A stretch of 64,000 bases of DNA from assembly GCA_029212745.1 (NCBI GenBank), contig JARGOL010000012.1, positions 1 through 64,000 on the forward strand. Direction: 5' to 3'. A program made the position numbers and the translations under genes. The notes under the pieces are model-generated. The model worked only from the letters and a program-made list of their open reading frames with translations. It did not search any database and was not told the origin of the DNA. Below are positions 1 to 13,268 of this stretch, one piece after another. Within the stretch, counting starts at the first letter, position 1. Each line of letters begins with the position of its first letter. This DNA is from Alcanivoracaceae bacterium (GTDB taxonomy: Bacteria > Pseudomonadota > Gammaproteobacteria > Pseudomonadales > Alcanivoracaceae).

Positions 1-51
1 GAAGGCGGCCGTACCGTTGGCGCCGGCGTGGTGGCCAAGATCATCGAGTAA
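1..51 (+). CDS. tuf: Elongation factor Tu, C-terminal end (partial)
   Basis: The first 16 codons read EGGRTVGAGVVAKIIE then TAA, which is the conserved C-terminus of bacterial EF-Tu, the GTPase that brings aminoacyl-tRNA to the ribosome. Only this end is inside the window; the rest lies to the left. Its position upstream of the S10 operon fits the usual str-to-S10 order, except that the next gene is on the opposite strand. Confidence 0.93.
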   Translation, partial: EGGRTVGAGVVAKIIE

Positions 52-73
52 TCGTGATGGTCAGTGCCGTATG

Positions 74-105
74 AAAAAGGCCGTTCGAGAGAGCGGCTTT
101 TTTTT
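74..105 (+). terminator. Intrinsic terminator after tuf
   Basis: A GCCG/CGGC-centred stem (80-83 with 94-97, extended by wobble and A-T pairs) is followed by an uninterrupted run of eight T (98-105). It lies 22 bases after the EF-Tu stop and should end the tuf transcript. Confidence 0.8.
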
Positions 106-151
106 GCCCTCTGGAGGCAGGCGGTGTGGCGCATTATGCCCCCGGCGATAT

Positions 152-186
152 AAAAAAGGCCCGGCGCTTTCACGCCGGGCCTTTTT
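152..186 (-). terminator. Intrinsic terminator after the EF-G gene, probably bidirectional
   Basis: The arms GGCCCGGCG and CGCCGGGCC flank a short loop. There is an A-run on the left (152-157) and a T-run on the right (182-186), so it can act on either strand. It lies 24 bases beyond the stop of the leftward EF-G gene and also backs up the tuf terminator. Confidence 0.85.
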
Positions 187-209
187 GGTTGAAGAAGCGG
201 AGCGAAGTA

Positions 210-2294
<2,085 letters not shown>

Positions 2295-2338
2295 GGCTAT
2301 TCAACTTCTAGTCCGGTTGGGGGGTGGAAAAGCGCGCA

Positions 2339-2344
2339 ATTATA
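2339..2344 (-). promoter_or_regulatory. Probable -10 box for the EF-G gene
   Basis: A perfect TATAAT on the minus strand lies 45 bases before the EF-G start. No good -35 is seen at 16-18 bases (best is TATCTT), so the promoter call rests on the -10 alone. Confidence 0.5.
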
Positions 2345-2568
2345 CCGATGAGGGCGGGCACAAGATAGCGTTCCGGCGCATGAATTTGCGTGTCCATTGC
2401 GGGGGTGTGCCCGGGCCGGGTTGACGGCCCGGCCGGGGTGCTGGCAGTGTGGCCGCCGCTGGTGCCCCGCAAGGGGTTGTCCAGGCCGCCCCTCCCTGGC
2501 CCCCGGGGCCCGTCAAGGCGGCATTTCCGCCGCAATCGCGGGTTTTGGCAAAATATTTGCTCCAGGCA

Positions 2569-2597
2569 TTGCTCTGGCCGGATTTGTTCCCTATACT
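2569..2597 (+). promoter_or_regulatory. Sigma-70 promoter of the S10 operon
   Basis: TTGCTC (2569-2574), a 17-base spacer, then TATACT (2592-2597), followed by the GC-rich discriminator TCGCGCCC. This is the only strong rightward promoter before rpsJ and should drive the long ribosomal protein transcript. Confidence 0.75.
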
Positions 2598-2618
2598 TCG
2601 CGCCCTCTCACTGGCTAG

Positions 2619-3062
<444 letters not shown>

Positions 3063-3105
3063 CAGCTAGCGGCTATGGTCGCAGCGGGTTGTGAAGAGGT
3101 AAACA

Positions 3106-3741
3106 ATGGCGATTGGTGTAGTCGGTCGTAAATGCGGGATGACCCGGGTGTTTGCAGAGAACGGCGCAAGCATTCCCGTGACAGTCATCGAAGTGGCTCC
3201 TAACCGTGTCACGCAGGTAAAGACCGAAGAAGCTGACGGATATGAGGCAATCCAGGTTACCACTGGTGAGCGTCGTGCATCGCGTGTGACCAAGGCCCAG
3301 GCCGGTCATTTTGCCAAGGCAGGTACGCCTGCCGGGCGTATGGTTCGCGAGTTTCGCGCTGCCGCTGGTGAGCTCGAGCCGGGTTCCGAGGTGACGGTCG
3401 AGGTTTTTGAGGCGGGCCAGATGGTCGATGTTACCGGTACGTCCAAGGGCAAGGGTTTTGCCGGCGTGGTCAAGCGCTGGAATTTCCGCACCCAGGACGC
3501 CACCCATGGTAACTCCCTGTCACACCGTGCTCCGGGTTCCATTGGTCAGAACCAGACCCCGGGCCGTGTGTTCAAGGGCAAGAAGATGGCTGGTCACATG
3601 GGTGCCGAGCGCGTCACCGTCCAGAACCTGGAAGTGGTGCGTGTCGATGCAGAAAAGAATCTCCTGCTGATCAAGGGTGCAGTCCCCGGTGCTACTGGCA
3701 CTGACGTGGTTGTCTGCCCTGCAGTCAAGGCGAAGGCCTGA
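3106..3741 (+). CDS. rplC: 50S ribosomal protein L3
   Basis: 211 residues, full length. L3 nucleates early 50S assembly and reaches the peptidyl transferase centre with its extended loop. The loop motif [10 protein letters not shown] is present with Gln148 and Gln150; the second corresponds to the glutamine methylated by PrmB in E. coli (established knowledge). Follows rpsJ by 43 bases in the S10 operon. Confidence 0.97.
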   Translation: MAIGVVGRKCGMTRVFAENGASIPVTVIEVAPNRVTQVKTEEADGYEAIQVTTGERRASRVTKAQAGHFAKAGTPAGRMVREFRAAAGELEPGSEVTVEVFEAGQMVDVTGTSKGKGFAGVVKRWNFRTQDATHGNSLSHRAPGSIGQNQTPGRVFKGKKMAGHMGAERVTVQNLEVVRVDAEKNLLLIKGAVPGATGTDVVVCPAVKAKA

Positions 3742-3755
3742 AAGAGGAATAGAGG

Positions 3756-4358
3756 ATGAATCTCAACACAGCCTCTGGAGGAACCGTCACCGTTTCTGAA
3801 GTCGCGTTTGGCAAGGATTTCAACGAGCCTCTCGTGCATCAGGTGGTGACCGCGTATCTGGCTGGCGCCCGTCAGGGTAGCAAGGCCCAGAAGAGCCGTT
3901 CCCAGGTAAGTGGCGGCGGCAAGAAGCCGTGGCGCCAGAAAGGTACTGGCCGTGCGCGTGCCGGTACTATTCGCAGCCCGATTTGGCGCGGCGGCGGCAA
4001 GACCTTTGCTGCCACCCCGCAGGATCACTCGCAGAAGGTGAACCGCAAGATGTACCGCGGCGCCCTGCAGTGCATCCTGTCCGAGCTGGTTCGCCAGGAT
4101 CGCCTGGTGGTGGTTGACGAGTTCGCGGTAAGCGAGCCGAAAACCAAGGCGCTGGCCGGCAAGCTGAAGGATATGGATCTTAGCAACGTGCTGATTGTGA
4201 CCAACGAGGTCGACGAGAACCTGTTCCTGTCTTCACGCAACCTGCCGAAGGTTGATGTGCGCGACGCGAGCGGTGTCGACCCGGTCAGCCTGATCGCATT
4301 TGAAAAGGTGCTGGTGACTGTGCCGGCACTCAAGCAGCTGGAGGAGGCGCTGGCATGA
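3756..4358 (+). CDS. rplD: 50S ribosomal protein L4
   Basis: 200 residues, as expected for L4. The long basic loop [16 protein letters not shown] that lines the exit tunnel is intact. In E. coli L4 is also the autogenous repressor of this operon; whether that holds here is not shown. Its end overlaps the rplW start by four bases (ATGA), so the two are probably translationally coupled. Confidence 0.97.
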   Translation: MNLNTASGGTVTVSEVAFGKDFNEPLVHQVVTAYLAGARQGSKAQKSRSQVSGGGKKPWRQKGTGRARAGTIRSPIWRGGGKTFAATPQDHSQKVNRKMYRGALQCILSELVRQDRLVVVDEFAVSEPKTKALAGKLKDMDLSNVLIVTNEVDENLFLSSRNLPKVDVRDASGVDPVSLIAFEKVLVTVPALKQLEEALA

Positions 4359-4651
4359 ACAAAGAGCGTATTTTCCAGGTGCTTTTGGCACCGCACATCT
4401 CCGAGAAGGCGACTCTGGTAGCCGAGTCAGGCAACCAGTTCGTGTTCCGGGTGGCGCGTGATGCCAAGAAGCCCGAGATCAAGAAGGCTGTCGAGCAGCT
4501 GTTCGACGTAAAGGTCAAATCCGTTCGTACGCTGAACGTAAAGGGCAAGGCCAAGACGTTTGGCCGCCTGCAAGGCAAGCGTAGCGACTGGAAGAAGGCG
4601 TATGTCGCTCTGGAAGCAGGGCAGGACATCGACTTCATGGCCGCAGAGTAA
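4355..4651 (+). CDS. rplW: 50S ribosomal protein L23
   Basis: 98 residues with the L23 N-terminus [11 protein letters not shown] and the central [13 protein letters not shown] segment. L23 sits at the tunnel exit and is the docking site for trigger factor and SRP. The start codon overlaps the rplD stop. Confidence 0.97.
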   Translation: MNKERIFQVLLAPHISEKATLVAESGNQFVFRVARDAKKPEIKKAVEQLFDVKVKSVRTLNVKGKAKTFGRLQGKRSDWKKAYVALEAGQDIDFMAAE

Positions 4652-4670
4652 GGGATAGGAGACAGGAATC

Positions 4671-5498
4671 ATGGCGATTGTTAAGTGCAAGCCGACCTCT
4701 CCGGGCCGCCGTTTTGTAGTCAAGGTGGTAAACCCTGACCTGCACAAGGGCGCGCCTTACGCCCCGCTGCTGGAGAGCAAGAGCAAGAGTGGCGGTCGTA
4801 ACAATAACGGCCGCATTACCACGCGCCACAAGGGCGGTGGTCACAAGCAGAAGTACCGGGTAATCGATTTCCGTCGCAACAAGGACGGTGTCGCCGGGCA
4901 GATCGAGCGTCTCGAGTATGATCCGAACCGTTCGGCAAACATTGCCCTGGTCAAGTATCTGGATGGTGAGCGTCGTTACATTCTCGCTCCCAAAGGCCTG
5001 AAGGCGGGCGATCGCGTTCAGTCCGGTTCTGATTCGCCGATCAAGGTCGGCAATGCGCTGCCGCTGCGCAATATCCCGCTGGGTTCCACCGTGCATAACG
5101 TGGAGCTGAAGCCGGGCAAGGGCGGCCAGATGGCACGCTCAGCGGGCACTTCCGTACAGGTGCTGGCGAAGGACGGTCACACGGCAACCCTGCGTATGCG
5201 CTCCGGCGAGATGCGCAAGGTACACGCCGACTGCCGCGCCACCATCGGTGAGGTGTCAAACAGCGAGCACAGCCTGCGCTCACTGGGCAAGGCTGGTGCC
5301 AAGCGCTGGCGCGGTGTACGTCCGACGGTTCGTGGTGTGGCCATGAACCCGGTGGACCACCCGCATGGTGGTGGTGAGGGTCGTACTTCGGGCGGTCGTC
5401 ATCCGGTTTCCCCGTGGGGTGTGCCGACCAAGGGTCAGAAGACACGCACCAACAAGCGCACTCGCAAGATGATCGTTCGCGATCGTCGAGTGAAGTAA
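4671..5498 (+). CDS. rplB: 50S ribosomal protein L2
   Basis: 275 residues, full length. L2 is needed for subunit joining and peptidyl transferase activity. The near-invariant C-terminal motif [19 protein letters not shown] is intact, including the histidine equivalent to E. coli His229. It sits 19 bases after rplW. Confidence 0.97.
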   Translation: MAIVKCKPTSPGRRFVVKVVNPDLHKGAPYAPLLESKSKSGGRNNNGRITTRHKGGGHKQKYRVIDFRRNKDGVAGQIERLEYDPNRSANIALVKYLDGERRYILAPKGLKAGDRVQSGSDSPIKVGNALPLRNIPLGSTVHNVELKPGKGGQMARSAGTSVQVLAKDGHTATLRMRSGEMRKVHADCRATIGEVSNSEHSLRSLGKAGAKRWRGVRPTVRGVAMNPVDHPHGGGEGRTSGGRHPVSPWGVPTKGQKTRTNKRTRKMIVRDRRVK

Positions 5499-5520
5499 GG
5501 GTTAGAGAGAGGTTCACGCT

Positions 5521-5796
5521 GTGGCACGTTCACTGAAGAAAGGTCCTTTTGTAGACCACCACCTGTTGAAGAAGGTGGAAGAGGCAGCGGACACGAGTTC
5601 CCGTAAGCCGATCAAGACCTGGTCTCGCCGCTCCATGATTATTCCGGAGATGGTTGGGATGACTATTGCGGTACACAACGGCCGCCAACATGTTCCGGTA
5701 CTGGTTACCGAGCATATGGTTGGTCACAAGTTGGGTGAGTTCGCCCTGACCCGCAACTATCGCGGGCACATCGTGGACAAGAAGGCCAAACGGTAA
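5521..5796 (+). CDS. rpsS: 30S ribosomal protein S19
   Basis: 91 residues starting at GTG ([19 protein letters not shown]), the standard S19 N-terminus. An AGAGAGG element lies about 8 bases before the GTG. S19 contacts the A-site finger and S13 in the 30S head. Confidence 0.96.
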   Translation: MARSLKKGPFVDHHLLKKVEEAADTSSRKPIKTWSRRSMIIPEMVGMTIAVHNGRQHVPVLVTEHMVGHKLGEFALTRNYRGHIVDKKAKR

Positions 5797-5807
5797 GGTA
5801 GCAGACC

Positions 5808-6149
5808 ATGGCGACTGAAGTGGCAGCCCGCCTGCGCGGGGCAATGATTTCGGCACAGAAGGCACGGCTGGTTGCAGACCAGATTCGTGGCAAGAAGGTT
5901 GAGCAGGCTCTGAACGACCTGGCGTTCTCGTCCAAGAAGGCGGCGAAGATCGTGAAGAAGGTTCTGGAGTCAGCAATCGCAAACGCTGAAAACAATGACG
6001 GTGCGGACGTGGACGAGCTGAAAGTGTCCACCGTGTTCGTAGACGAGGGTATGACGATGAAGCGTATTCGCCCGCGGGCCAAAGGCCGCGCGGACCGGAT
6101 CCTCAAGCGTACCTGTCATATCACCGTCAAGGTTTCGGAAGGGGAGTAA
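5808..6149 (+). CDS. rplV: 50S ribosomal protein L22
   Basis: 113 residues. [18 protein letters not shown] and the C-terminal hairpin [15 protein letters not shown], whose loop lines the exit tunnel and is the macrolide-resistance hot spot in other bacteria, are intact. No resistance-type deletion is apparent. Confidence 0.96.
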   Translation: MATEVAARLRGAMISAQKARLVADQIRGKKVEQALNDLAFSSKKAAKIVKKVLESAIANAENNDGADVDELKVSTVFVDEGMTMKRIRPRAKGRADRILKRTCHITVKVSEGE

Positions 6150-6153
6150 CCAG

Positions 6154-6849
6154 ATGGGTCAGAAAGTACATCCAGTTGGCATTCGTCTGGGTATTGTCAA
6201 GGAGCACAACTCCCTGTGGTATGCCAGTCCGAAAAACTACTCCGATTACCTGGTTACTGATCTCCAGGTTCGTGAGTACCTGTTCGACCGCCTCAAGAAT
6301 GCGTCTGTAAGCCGTATCAAGATTGAGCGCCCGAGCGAAAATGTGCGGATCACCATTGCCACGGCACGCCCGGGCATCGTGATCGGCAAGAAAGGCGAAG
6401 ACGTTGAGCGTCTGCGTCGCGACGTAGCCAAGAAGATGGGCCGCGCGGTTCACATCAACATCGAGGAAGTGCGCAAGCCTGACCTTGATGCTCGCCTGGT
6501 GGGTGAGAATGTGGCCGGCCAGATCGAACGTCGCGTCATGTTCCGTCGCGCCATGAAGCGTGCTGTACAGAACGCCATGAAGGCGGGCGCTGAAGGTATC
6601 CGGATCCAGCTGTCCGGTCGCCTGGGTGGTGCCGAGATCGCGCGTACCGAGTGGTACCGTGAAGGCCGTGTGCCGCTGCACACCCTGCGTGCTGACATTG
6701 ATTACGCCAGCATCCGTGCCGAGACCACTTACGGCACGATCGGTATCAAGGTCTGGATCTTCCGTGGCGAAGTACTTGGCGGCATGGAGCAGATTCAGCA
6801 GGAAGAGAAAGCTAAGGCTGCGCCCAAAAAGCGTGGCGGCCGTAGCTAA
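6154..6849 (+). CDS. rpsC: 30S ribosomal protein S3
   Basis: 231 residues. The N-terminus [14 protein letters not shown], the KH domain motif [12 protein letters not shown] (about residues 74-85) and the C-terminal [13 protein letters not shown] segment identify S3, which lines the mRNA entry channel. Begins 5 bases after rplV. Confidence 0.97.
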   Translation: MGQKVHPVGIRLGIVKEHNSLWYASPKNYSDYLVTDLQVREYLFDRLKNASVSRIKIERPSENVRITIATARPGIVIGKKGEDVERLRRDVAKKMGRAVHINIEEVRKPDLDARLVGENVAGQIERRVMFRRAMKRAVQNAMKAGAEGIRIQLSGRLGGAEIARTEWYREGRVPLHTLRADIDYASIRAETTYGTIGIKVWIFRGEVLGGMEQIQQEEKAKAAPKKRGGRS

Positions 6850-6862
6850 GAGGTAGCGAGCA

Positions 6863-7276
6863 ATGTTGCAGCCGAAGCGTACAAAATTCCGCAAGCAGTT
6901 CAAGGGTCGCAACCGCGGCCTGGCACAGCGAGGCAGCAAGGTGTCTTTTGGCACCATTGGCCTGCAGTCCACCAGCCGAGGCCGGCTGACTGCGCGCCAG
7001 ATCGAAGCAGCGCGTCGTGCCATGACCCGTCACGTCAAGCGGGGCGGCAAGATCTGGATCCGGGTATTCCCGGACAAGCCGATCTCCAAGAAGCCGCTGG
7101 AAGTGCGGATGGGTAAAGGTAAGGGTAGCGTCGAGTACTGGGTGGCTGAGATCCGTCCCGGCAAGATGCTGTATGAAATGGAAGGTGTCGCGGAAGACGT
7201 GGCGCGTGAAGCGTTCCGTCTGGCTGCAGCCAAGCTGCCGCTGAATACCCGTGTTGTGACTCGGACGGTGATGTAA
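6863..7276 (+). CDS. rplP: 50S ribosomal protein L16
   Basis: 137 residues beginning [17 protein letters not shown], the L16 signature. [19 protein letters not shown] is intact. L16 sits at the base of the A-site tRNA and is added late in 50S assembly. Confidence 0.97.
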   Translation: MLQPKRTKFRKQFKGRNRGLAQRGSKVSFGTIGLQSTSRGRLTARQIEAARRAMTRHVKRGGKIWIRVFPDKPISKKPLEVRMGKGKGSVEYWVAEIRPGKMLYEMEGVAEDVAREAFRLAAAKLPLNTRVVTRTVM

Positions 7277-7279
7277 GCC

Positions 7280-7471
7280 ATGAAAGCGAGCGAGCTGAGA
7301 GAAAAGAGCGTTGATGAGCTGAAGCAGACGCACCTGGATCTGCTGGATGAGCAGTTCAAGGCGCGTATGGGCAAGGCCTCTGGTCAACTGTCTCGGACCC
7401 ACGAGCTGGGCAGGATTCGTCGCGATGTCGCGCGTGTATTGACCATCCTGAAAGAAAAGCAGGGTAACTGA
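7280..7471 (+). CDS. rpmC: 50S ribosomal protein L29
   Basis: 63 residues, two predicted helices, starting [14 protein letters not shown]. It starts 3 bases after rplP and ends 2 bases before rpsQ, the tight L16-L29-S17 arrangement that closes the S10 operon. Confidence 0.96.
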   Translation: MKASELREKSVDELKQTHLDLLDEQFKARMGKASGQLSRTHELGRIRRDVARVLTILKEKQGN

Positions 7472-7473
7472 TT

Positions 7474-7737
7474 ATGGCAGAAGCAAAGTTGCGCCGTTCC
7501 GTAACCGGAAAGGTTGTTTCCTCAAAGGCAGACAAGACCATCACCGTGATGGTTGAGCGCCGGGTGAAGCACCCCGTTTACGGCAAGTTTATTCGTCGGT
7601 CCACCAAGCTGCTGGCGCACGACGAAACCAATCAGTGTCGGGAAGGCGACATCGTCACCATCGAGGAGAGCCGTCCTCTGTCCAAGCGCAAGACCTGGAC
7701 ACTGGTGAACGTCGTTGAAGAAGCGCCGCGGGCGTAA
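7474..7737 (+). CDS. rpsQ: 30S ribosomal protein S17
   Basis: 87 residues with the OB-fold core [20 protein letters not shown] and the [11 protein letters not shown] segment. A primary 16S-binding protein of the 30S body and the last gene of the S10 operon proper. A 48-base gap with a small hairpin (CTGCCT/AGGCAG, 7754-7768) separates it from rplN. Confidence 0.96.
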   Translation: MAEAKLRRSVTGKVVSSKADKTITVMVERRVKHPVYGKFIRRSTKLLAHDETNQCREGDIVTIEESRPLSKRKTWTLVNVVEEAPRA

Positions 7738-7785
7738 GCGAATTGGGCTGTGGCTGCCTGCGAGGCAGAGTTGGAGATATAAGCG

Positions 7786-8154
7786 ATGATTCAGACCGAA
7801 ACGATGCTCGAAGTGGCCGATAACAGCGGCGCCCGTCGAGTTCAGTGCATCAAGGTACTGGGTGGCTCCAAGCGCCGCTACGCAGGCATTGGGGACATTA
7901 TCAAGGTCACTGTAAAAGAGGCGATCCCGCGGGGCCGCGTCAAGAAGGGTGACGTCATGACTGCCGTTGTCGTTCGCACCCGCAAGGGCGTACGTCGTCC
8001 GGACGGATCGCTGATCCGTTTCGATGAGAATGCTGCGGTGCTGTTGAACAACAACAAGGCGCCAGTGGGCACCCGGATCTTCGGCCCGGTAACCCGGGAG
8101 CTGCGTACCGAGCAGTTCATGAAGATCATCTCCCTGGCACCTGAAGTACTTTGA
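7786..8154 (+). CDS. rplN: 50S ribosomal protein L14
   Basis: 122 residues, exactly the L14 length, beginning [18 protein letters not shown]. First gene of the spc group. No separate promoter is convincing in the short gap upstream, so it is probably read through from the S10 promoter. Confidence 0.97.
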   Translation: MIQTETMLEVADNSGARRVQCIKVLGGSKRRYAGIGDIIKVTVKEAIPRGRVKKGDVMTAVVVRTRKGVRRPDGSLIRFDENAAVLLNNNKAPVGTRIFGPVTRELRTEQFMKIISLAPEVL

Positions 8155-8168
8155 GGCGGGTAAGGGCT

Positions 8169-8483
8169 ATGTTGAAGATCAAGCGAAATGACGAAGTAAT
8201 CGTTATCGCCGGAAAGGACAAGGGCAAGCGTGGCACCGTACAGCGTGTGCTTGCCAATGGTCGCGTCGTTGTAGGCGGCGTGAACATCGTCAAGAAGCAT
8301 GTGCGCCCGAACCCGAATGCGGGTGTTCAGGGTGGCATCGTTGAGCAGGAAGCCAGCATTCACCACTCAAACGTGGCGATCTGGAATCCGGCAACCGGCA
8401 AGGCGGACCGTATCGGCTTCCGCGTGGATGGCGACAAGAAAGTGCGCTTTTTCAAGTCTAACGGCGAAGCGCTGGACGCCTGA
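8169..8483 (+). CDS. rplX: 50S ribosomal protein L24
   Basis: 104 residues from the ATG at 8169 ([20 protein letters not shown], with a KOW motif). An alternative start at 8151 overlapping rplN would add six residues not typical of the family; the 8169 ATG gives the standard N-terminus. L24 initiates 50S assembly. Confidence 0.95.
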   Translation: MLKIKRNDEVIVIAGKDKGKRGTVQRVLANGRVVVGGVNIVKKHVRPNPNAGVQGGIVEQEASIHHSNVAIWNPATGKADRIGFRVDGDKKVRFFKSNGEALDA

Positions 8484-8495
8484 GGTTAGTGAGCC

Positions 8496-9035
8496 ATGAG
8501 TAATCTGAAGAAGGTTTACGAAAGTGAGATTCTCCCCAAGCTGAAAGAGCAGCTTGGACTGGAGAACGTGATGCAGGTACCGCGCATCACCAAGATCACC
8601 CTGAACATGGGTGTGGGTGAAGCGGCCCAGGATCGCAAGGCGATCGAGGGTGCCGTATCTGATATGACTGCGATTTCCGGGCAGAAGCCGGTGATCACCA
8701 ATGCGCGCAAGTCTGTGGCGGGTTTCAAGATCCGTGAAGGCTGGCCGATTGGTGTCAAGGTGACCCTGCGTGGCAGCCGCATGTATGAATTCCTGGAGCG
8801 TCTGGTGTCCATCGCCGTGCCCCGTGTCCGTGACTTCCGTGGTCTGAACCCGAAGTCCTTTGACGGCCGTGGCAACTACAGCATGGGCCTGAAAGAGCAG
8901 ATCGTTTTCCCGGAAATCGATTTCGACAAGGTCGACAAGCTGCGTGGTCTGGATATCACCATCACCACCTCGGCCGAGACTGATGATCAAGCACGGGCGC
9001 TGTTGCGCGCCTTCAACTTCCCGCTGAAGGGCTGA
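8496..9035 (+). CDS. rplE: 50S ribosomal protein L5
   Basis: 179 residues. [16 protein letters not shown], the P-site contact loop and the C-terminal [18 protein letters not shown] are diagnostic. L5 binds 5S rRNA and forms bridge B1b with S13. Confidence 0.97.
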   Translation: MSNLKKVYESEILPKLKEQLGLENVMQVPRITKITLNMGVGEAAQDRKAIEGAVSDMTAISGQKPVITNARKSVAGFKIREGWPIGVKVTLRGSRMYEFLERLVSIAVPRVRDFRGLNPKSFDGRGNYSMGLKEQIVFPEIDFDKVDKLRGLDITITTSAETDDQARALLRAFNFPLKG

Positions 9036-9044
9036 GTATTTGTC

Positions 9045-9350
9045 ATGGCAAAGATCTCAATGAAAGAAAGGGAAAAGAAGCGCGCCAAGCTGGTAAAGCG
9101 CTATGGTGCGAAGCGTGATGAGCTGCGAGCCATCATCAAGGATCCCAACGCGGAGCCGGAAGCAAAGTGGGACGCGCAGCTGAAGCTGCAGAAGCTGCCC
9201 CGTGATTCTGCCCGTATTCGCCAGCGCAACCGTTGCCAGTTGACTGGTCGTCCCCACGGCTTCTACCGCAAGTTCGGTCTGAGCCGCATCAAGCTGCGTG
9301 AAGCGGCGATGCGTGGTGATGTACCGGGCCTGGTCAAGTCCAGCTGGTAA
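9045..9350 (+). CDS. rpsN: 30S ribosomal protein S14
   Basis: 101 residues of the long, zinc-free S14 type. The C-terminal segment [17 protein letters not shown] has one cysteine and no CxxC pairs, so this is the C-minus form that works without zinc. Confidence 0.96.
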   Translation: MAKISMKEREKKRAKLVKRYGAKRDELRAIIKDPNAEPEAKWDAQLKLQKLPRDSARIRQRNRCQLTGRPHGFYRKFGLSRIKLREAAMRGDVPGLVKSSW

Positions 9351-9377
9351 TAGAAGGTTTAGCGGAGCGATATCAGC

Positions 9378-9770
9378 ATGAGCATGCAAGACACCCTGGC
9401 GGATATGTTTACCCGTATCCGCAATGCGCAGATGGCGAAGAAGAGCACGGTAGAGATTCCGTCCTCACGTACCAAGCTGGCAGTTGCCCAGGTACTGAAG
9501 GATGAGGGCTACATTGCCGACTTTTCCGCTGACAGCGAACTGAAGCCGACGCTCACCATTGAGCTGAAGTACTTCGAAGGCCAGCCGGTGATCGACAAGA
9601 TCGCCCGCGTCAGCAAGCCGGGTCTGCGTGTGTATCGTGCGGCCAATGAGATCCCCAAGGTCAAGGGTGGTCTGGGCATCATGATCGTTTCCACCAATCA
9701 GGGCATCATGACGGACCGGGCGGCACGCCAGGCAAACGTCGGCGGTGAACTGATTGGCGAAGTATCCTGA
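9378..9770 (+). CDS. rpsH: 30S ribosomal protein S8
   Basis: 130 residues, standard length ([18 protein letters not shown]). S8 organises the central domain of 16S rRNA and in E. coli represses the spc operon by binding near rplE mRNA. The C-terminal [14 protein letters not shown] signature is intact. Confidence 0.97.
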   Translation: MSMQDTLADMFTRIRNAQMAKKSTVEIPSSRTKLAVAQVLKDEGYIADFSADSELKPTLTIELKYFEGQPVIDKIARVSKPGLRVYRAANEIPKVKGGLGIMIVSTNQGIMTDRAARQANVGGELIGEVS

Positions 9771-9801
9771 CGGATAGCGGCATAACGGGTTAGGTGCAGC
9801 A

Positions 9802-10335
9802 ATGTCTAGAGTAGCAAAGAGTCCAATTACCCTGCCCAAGGGCGTCGAAGTTAAAGTCGACGGCCAGAAGCTGGCGGTAAAAGGCACCAAGGGTGCCATG
9901 GAATTTGAAGTGAATCCGCTGGTCGAGTTCGTTGTCGAGGGCGATGTGCTTTCTGTCCGTCCGCGTGAGGAAAGCCCGAAGGGCTGGTCTCAGGCAGGCA
10001 CAGCACGCGCCGTGGCAGCGAACATGGTCACCGGTGTGGCCGAAGGCTTTGAGCGCAAGCTCGAGCTGGTGGGTGTGGGCTATCGTGCCCAGGCACAGGG
10101 CAAGGTTCTGAACCTGTCACTGGGCTTCTCGCACCCGATCGCGTTTGAACTGCCGGAAGGTATTACCGCAGAAACGCCGAGCCAGACCGAAATCGTGATT
10201 CGCGGAACAGACAAACAGTTGGTTGGCCAGGTTGCCGCCAACGTCCGGAGCTTCCGTCCCCCGGAGCCCTACAAGGGCAAGGGCGTGCGCTATGCCGATG
10301 AGTATGTGCGCCGGAAGGAAGCCAAGAAGAAATAA
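9802..10335 (+). CDS. rplF: 50S ribosomal protein L6
   Basis: 177 residues, two tandem L6 folds. [17 protein letters not shown] and the C-terminal [15 protein letters not shown] are diagnostic. L6 lies near the sarcin-ricin loop. Confidence 0.97.
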   Translation: MSRVAKSPITLPKGVEVKVDGQKLAVKGTKGAMEFEVNPLVEFVVEGDVLSVRPREESPKGWSQAGTARAVAANMVTGVAEGFERKLELVGVGYRAQAQGKVLNLSLGFSHPIAFELPEGITAETPSQTEIVIRGTDKQLVGQVAANVRSFRPPEPYKGKGVRYADEYVRRKEAKKK

Positions 10336-10352
10336 TCGTTGAGGCTGTAGTG

Positions 10353-10703
10353 ATGAAAGACAAGAAAGAGCAACGTCTTCGCAGGGCGAAACGCACACGG
10401 ATGAAAATCCGTTCCTTGGGCGAACACCGCCTGAGTGTGCATCGCACCCCGCGTCATATCTACGCTCAGATTCTCTCTCCTGCAGGGGATCAGGTGCTGG
10501 CTTCGGCCTCCACGGTTGAGAAAGATTTGCGCGGTCAGGGCACCGGTAACGTCGATGCTGCTGTCAACGTGGGCAAGCTGATTGCCGAGCGGGCCAAAGC
10601 CGCCGGTGTTGAGCGTGTTGCCTTCGATCGTTCCGGTTTCCGTTATCACGGCCGGGTAAAGGCGCTTGCCGATGCGGCGCGCGAAAACGGGCTTGAGTTC
10701 TAA
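10353..10703 (+). CDS. rplR: 50S ribosomal protein L18
   Basis: 116 residues from the ATG at 10353 ([20 protein letters not shown]). A GTG three bases earlier is also in frame, but GAGG at 10341-10344 is better spaced for the ATG. L18 binds 5S rRNA; the [20 protein letters not shown] end is conserved. Confidence 0.95.
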   Translation: MKDKKEQRLRRAKRTRMKIRSLGEHRLSVHRTPRHIYAQILSPAGDQVLASASTVEKDLRGQGTGNVDAAVNVGKLIAERAKAAGVERVAFDRSGFRYHGRVKALADAARENGLEF

Positions 10704-10714
10704 AGGTACCGAAT

Positions 10715-11212
10715 ATGGCGAAGGTTGATCCGAGCGAAGGTCTCCAGGAAAAGCTGGTACAGGTAAACCGTGTGGCCAAGGTTGTTAAAGGTGGTCGCAT
10801 TTTCGGTTTCACCGCACTGACCGTAGTAGGCGATGGCAACGGCAAGGTTGGCTTCGGTCGTGGCAAGGCGCGTGAAGTGCCTGCCGCAATCCAGAAGGCA
10901 CTGGAAGCTGCCCGTCGCAACATGATTCAGGTGGACCTCAAGGGGACCACCATCCAGCACCCGGTGAAGGCCCGTCACGGCGCTTCCAAGGTGTACATGC
11001 AGCCCGCTTCCGAGGGTACCGGTGTAATTGCTGGTGGCGCCATGCGTGCCGTCCTCGAGGTGGCAGGCGTCCAGAACGTGCTGGCCAAGTGTTACGGCTC
11101 CACCAACCCGGTGAACGTGGTACGTGCAACGTTTGAGGGCCTGAAGAACATGGCCTCAGCGGAGCAGGTGGCAGCCAAGCGCGGCAAGGCTGTGGAAGAG
11201 ATCCTGGGTTAA
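10715..11212 (+). CDS. rpsE: 30S ribosomal protein S5
   Basis: 165 residues with the N-terminal RNA-binding motif and [18 protein letters not shown], the loop implicated in decoding fidelity and spectinomycin sensitivity. Sequence in that loop looks like the usual sensitive type, though sensitivity cannot be stated from sequence alone. Confidence 0.97.
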   Translation: MAKVDPSEGLQEKLVQVNRVAKVVKGGRIFGFTALTVVGDGNGKVGFGRGKAREVPAAIQKALEAARRNMIQVDLKGTTIQHPVKARHGASKVYMQPASEGTGVIAGGAMRAVLEVAGVQNVLAKCYGSTNPVNVVRATFEGLKNMASAEQVAAKRGKAVEEILG

Positions 11213-11240
11213 TCCCGGACAGATAACGGAAGTTAGAGCG

Positions 11241-11426
11241 ATGGCGGCGAACAAGATCAAGGTAACGCTGGTTAAGAGCACCAACGGTCGACTGGAAGCC
11301 CATAAGGCTTGTGTGCGCGGTCTCGGCCTGCGTCGCATCGGCCACACTGTCGAAGTGGAAGACACTCCGTCAGTGCGCGGCATGATCAACAGGGTTAACT
11401 ACCTGCTTCAGGTTGAGGGAGCGTAA
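11241..11426 (+). CDS. rpmD: 50S ribosomal protein L30
   Basis: 61 residues, within the short bacterial L30 class; [20 protein letters not shown] is characteristic. Two bases separate it from rplO. Confidence 0.96.
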   Translation: MAANKIKVTLVKSTNGRLEAHKACVRGLGLRRIGHTVEVEDTPSVRGMINRVNYLLQVEGA

Positions 11427-11428
11427 TC

Positions 11429-11863
11429 ATGCGTTTGAACGAATTGCGTCCGGCAGACGGTTCACGGTCCGCTGAAAAGCGGGTAGGTCGTGGTATCGGC
11501 AGTGGCCTGGGCAAGACTGGTGGCCGTGGCCACAAGGGCCAGACCTCTCGCTCCGGCGGCACCATCAAGCCCGGTTTCGAGGGCGGCCAGATGCCCCTGC
11601 AGCGTCGTCTGCCGAAGTTCGGCTTCACCTCCCGCAAGGGTATGGCCACCGCTGAGGTGCGCCTGTCCGAGCTGGCCAAGGTTGAAGGCGATGTGGTTGA
11701 TCTGGCCACGCTGAAGAGCGCCGGTGTCATCCGCGCTGACAAGCGTTTTGCCAAGATCGTCCTGAGCGGCGAGATTGACCGCGCTGTCACCGTTCGTGGT
11801 GTCGGTGCGACCAAAGGTGCCCGCGCTGCCATTGAGGCAGCTGGCGGCAAGGTAGAGGAATAA
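11429..11863 (+). CDS. rplO: 50S ribosomal protein L15
   Basis: 144 residues with the glycine-rich N-terminal arm ([19 protein letters not shown]) and [21 protein letters not shown] late-assembly 50S protein placed directly before secY, as is usual. Confidence 0.97.
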   Translation: MRLNELRPADGSRSAEKRVGRGIGSGLGKTGGRGHKGQTSRSGGTIKPGFEGGQMPLQRRLPKFGFTSRKGMATAEVRLSELAKVEGDVVDLATLKSAGVIRADKRFAKIVLSGEIDRAVTVRGVGATKGARAAIEAAGGKVEE

Positions 11864-11872
11864 GGCTAGGGT

Positions 11873-13249
11873 ATGGCGAAGAACCGTGCGCAAACGCTGA
11901 ATGCTGGAAAGCCGTCCGTTGACGGCTCCGCCCTGTCGGAGCTGTGGCGTCGTCTTGCCTTCCTGCTCGGCGCACTGGTGGTGTTCCGGATCGGCGCACA
12001 TATCCCGGTTCCCGGCATGGACCCGGTCCAGCTCGAGCGGCTGTTCAACAGCAACCAGGACACCATCCTGAGCATGTTCAACATGTTCTCCGGTGGCGCG
12101 CTGGAGCGCATGAGTATCATGGCGCTTGGGATCATGCCCTACATCTCTGCGAGCATCGTCATCCAGTTGATGACCGCCGTGGTGCCCAAGCTTGAGCAAC
12201 TGAAGAAAGAGGGTGAGTCCGGCCGCCGCCAGATTACCCAGTACACCCGCTACCTGACCGTGGCACTGGCCATTATCCAGTCTGCGGGCGTGGCCTACGG
12301 CCTGCAGCAGCAGGGGATTACCCTGGTGCCCCAGGACGCAGCGTTCGTCGACAAGGCCTCGTTCATGTTCGTGGCGGTAACGTCGCTGGTGACCGGCACG
12401 GTTTTCCTGATGTGGCTGGGCGAGCAGATTACAGAGCGCGGCATCGGCAATGGTATTTCCATGCTGATTTTCGCCAGCATCGTTGCCGGGTTGCCCGGTG
12501 CCCTGGCGGGGCTGTTCGAGTCCACCAAGCAGGGTGAGATCGGCGTACTGTTGCTGCTGGTCATCCTGGCGGTAGCCATTGGCGTGATCTGCTTCGTCGT
12601 CTACGTGGAACGCGGGCAGCGCCGCATCACGGTGAACTACGCACGACGCCAGCAGGGCAAGCGCATATTTGCGGCACAGCAGAGCCATCTGCCGCTGAAA
12701 GTGAACATGGCAGGCGTGATTCCGGCGATTTTCGCCAGTTCCATCCTGCTGTTCCCGGCCTCCATCGCCCAGTTCGCGGGCTCTGGAGACAGCATGACAG
12801 CGACCATCATGCAGCGCGTGCAGGACGCCTTGCTGCCCGGTTCGCCGCTGTACATCCTGCTGTTCAGCCTGGGTATCATTTTCTTCTGCTACTTCTACAC
12901 GGCGCTGGTGTTCAACCCGCGTGACGTGGCGGACAACCTGAAGAAATCCGGTGCCTATATTCCAGGTATCCGGCCGGGTGAGCAGTCAGCCCGGTATATC
13001 GACACCGTAATGGGTCGTCTGACCCTGATTGGTGCGATCTATATGACGCTGGTTTGTTTGCTGCCGCTCGGTCTCCGGGCAGTGGCTAACGTGCCCTTCT
13101 ATCTCGGTGGTACGTCACTGCTCATCGTAGTGGTGGTGGTGATGGACTTCTGGTCGCAGGTAAACGCGCACCTGATGTCCACGCAGTACGAGAAGCTGAT
13201 GAAGAAGGCGAATATGAAGGGTTATGGCGGCACCGGACTGGTGCGCTAG
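11873..13249 (+). CDS. secY: Sec translocon channel subunit SecY
   Basis: 458 residues and ten hydrophobic segments, the size of other gammaproteobacterial Sec[20 protein letters not shown], the plug region [19 protein letters not shown] and the C5 loop ending in [12 protein letters not shown]-type sequence are present. It forms the inner-membrane protein channel with SecE and SecG. Nine bases after rplO in the spc operon. Confidence 0.97.
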   Translation: MAKNRAQTLNAGKPSVDGSALSELWRRLAFLLGALVVFRIGAHIPVPGMDPVQLERLFNSNQDTILSMFNMFSGGALERMSIMALGIMPYISASIVIQLMTAVVPKLEQLKKEGESGRRQITQYTRYLTVALAIIQSAGVAYGLQQQGITLVPQDAAFVDKASFMFVAVTSLVTGTVFLMWLGEQITERGIGNGISMLIFASIVAGLPGALAGLFESTKQGEIGVLLLLVILAVAIGVICFVVYVERGQRRITVNYARRQQGKRIFAAQQSHLPLKVNMAGVIPAIFASSILLFPASIAQFAGSGDSMTATIMQRVQDALLPGSPLYILLFSLGIIFFCYFYTALVFNPRDVADNLKKSGAYIPGIRPGEQSARYIDTVMGRLTLIGAIYMTLVCLLPLGLRAVANVPFYLGGTSLLIVVVVVMDFWSQVNAHLMSTQYEKLMKKANMKGYGGTGLVR

Positions 13250-13268
13250 TTACAAAGAGGCAATAGCA

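Noticed and set aside
11462-12688. 408-codon open frame antisense to rplO and secY
   Set aside because: Composition is typical of a shadow (His/Gln/Leu-rich) and both sense genes are certain.
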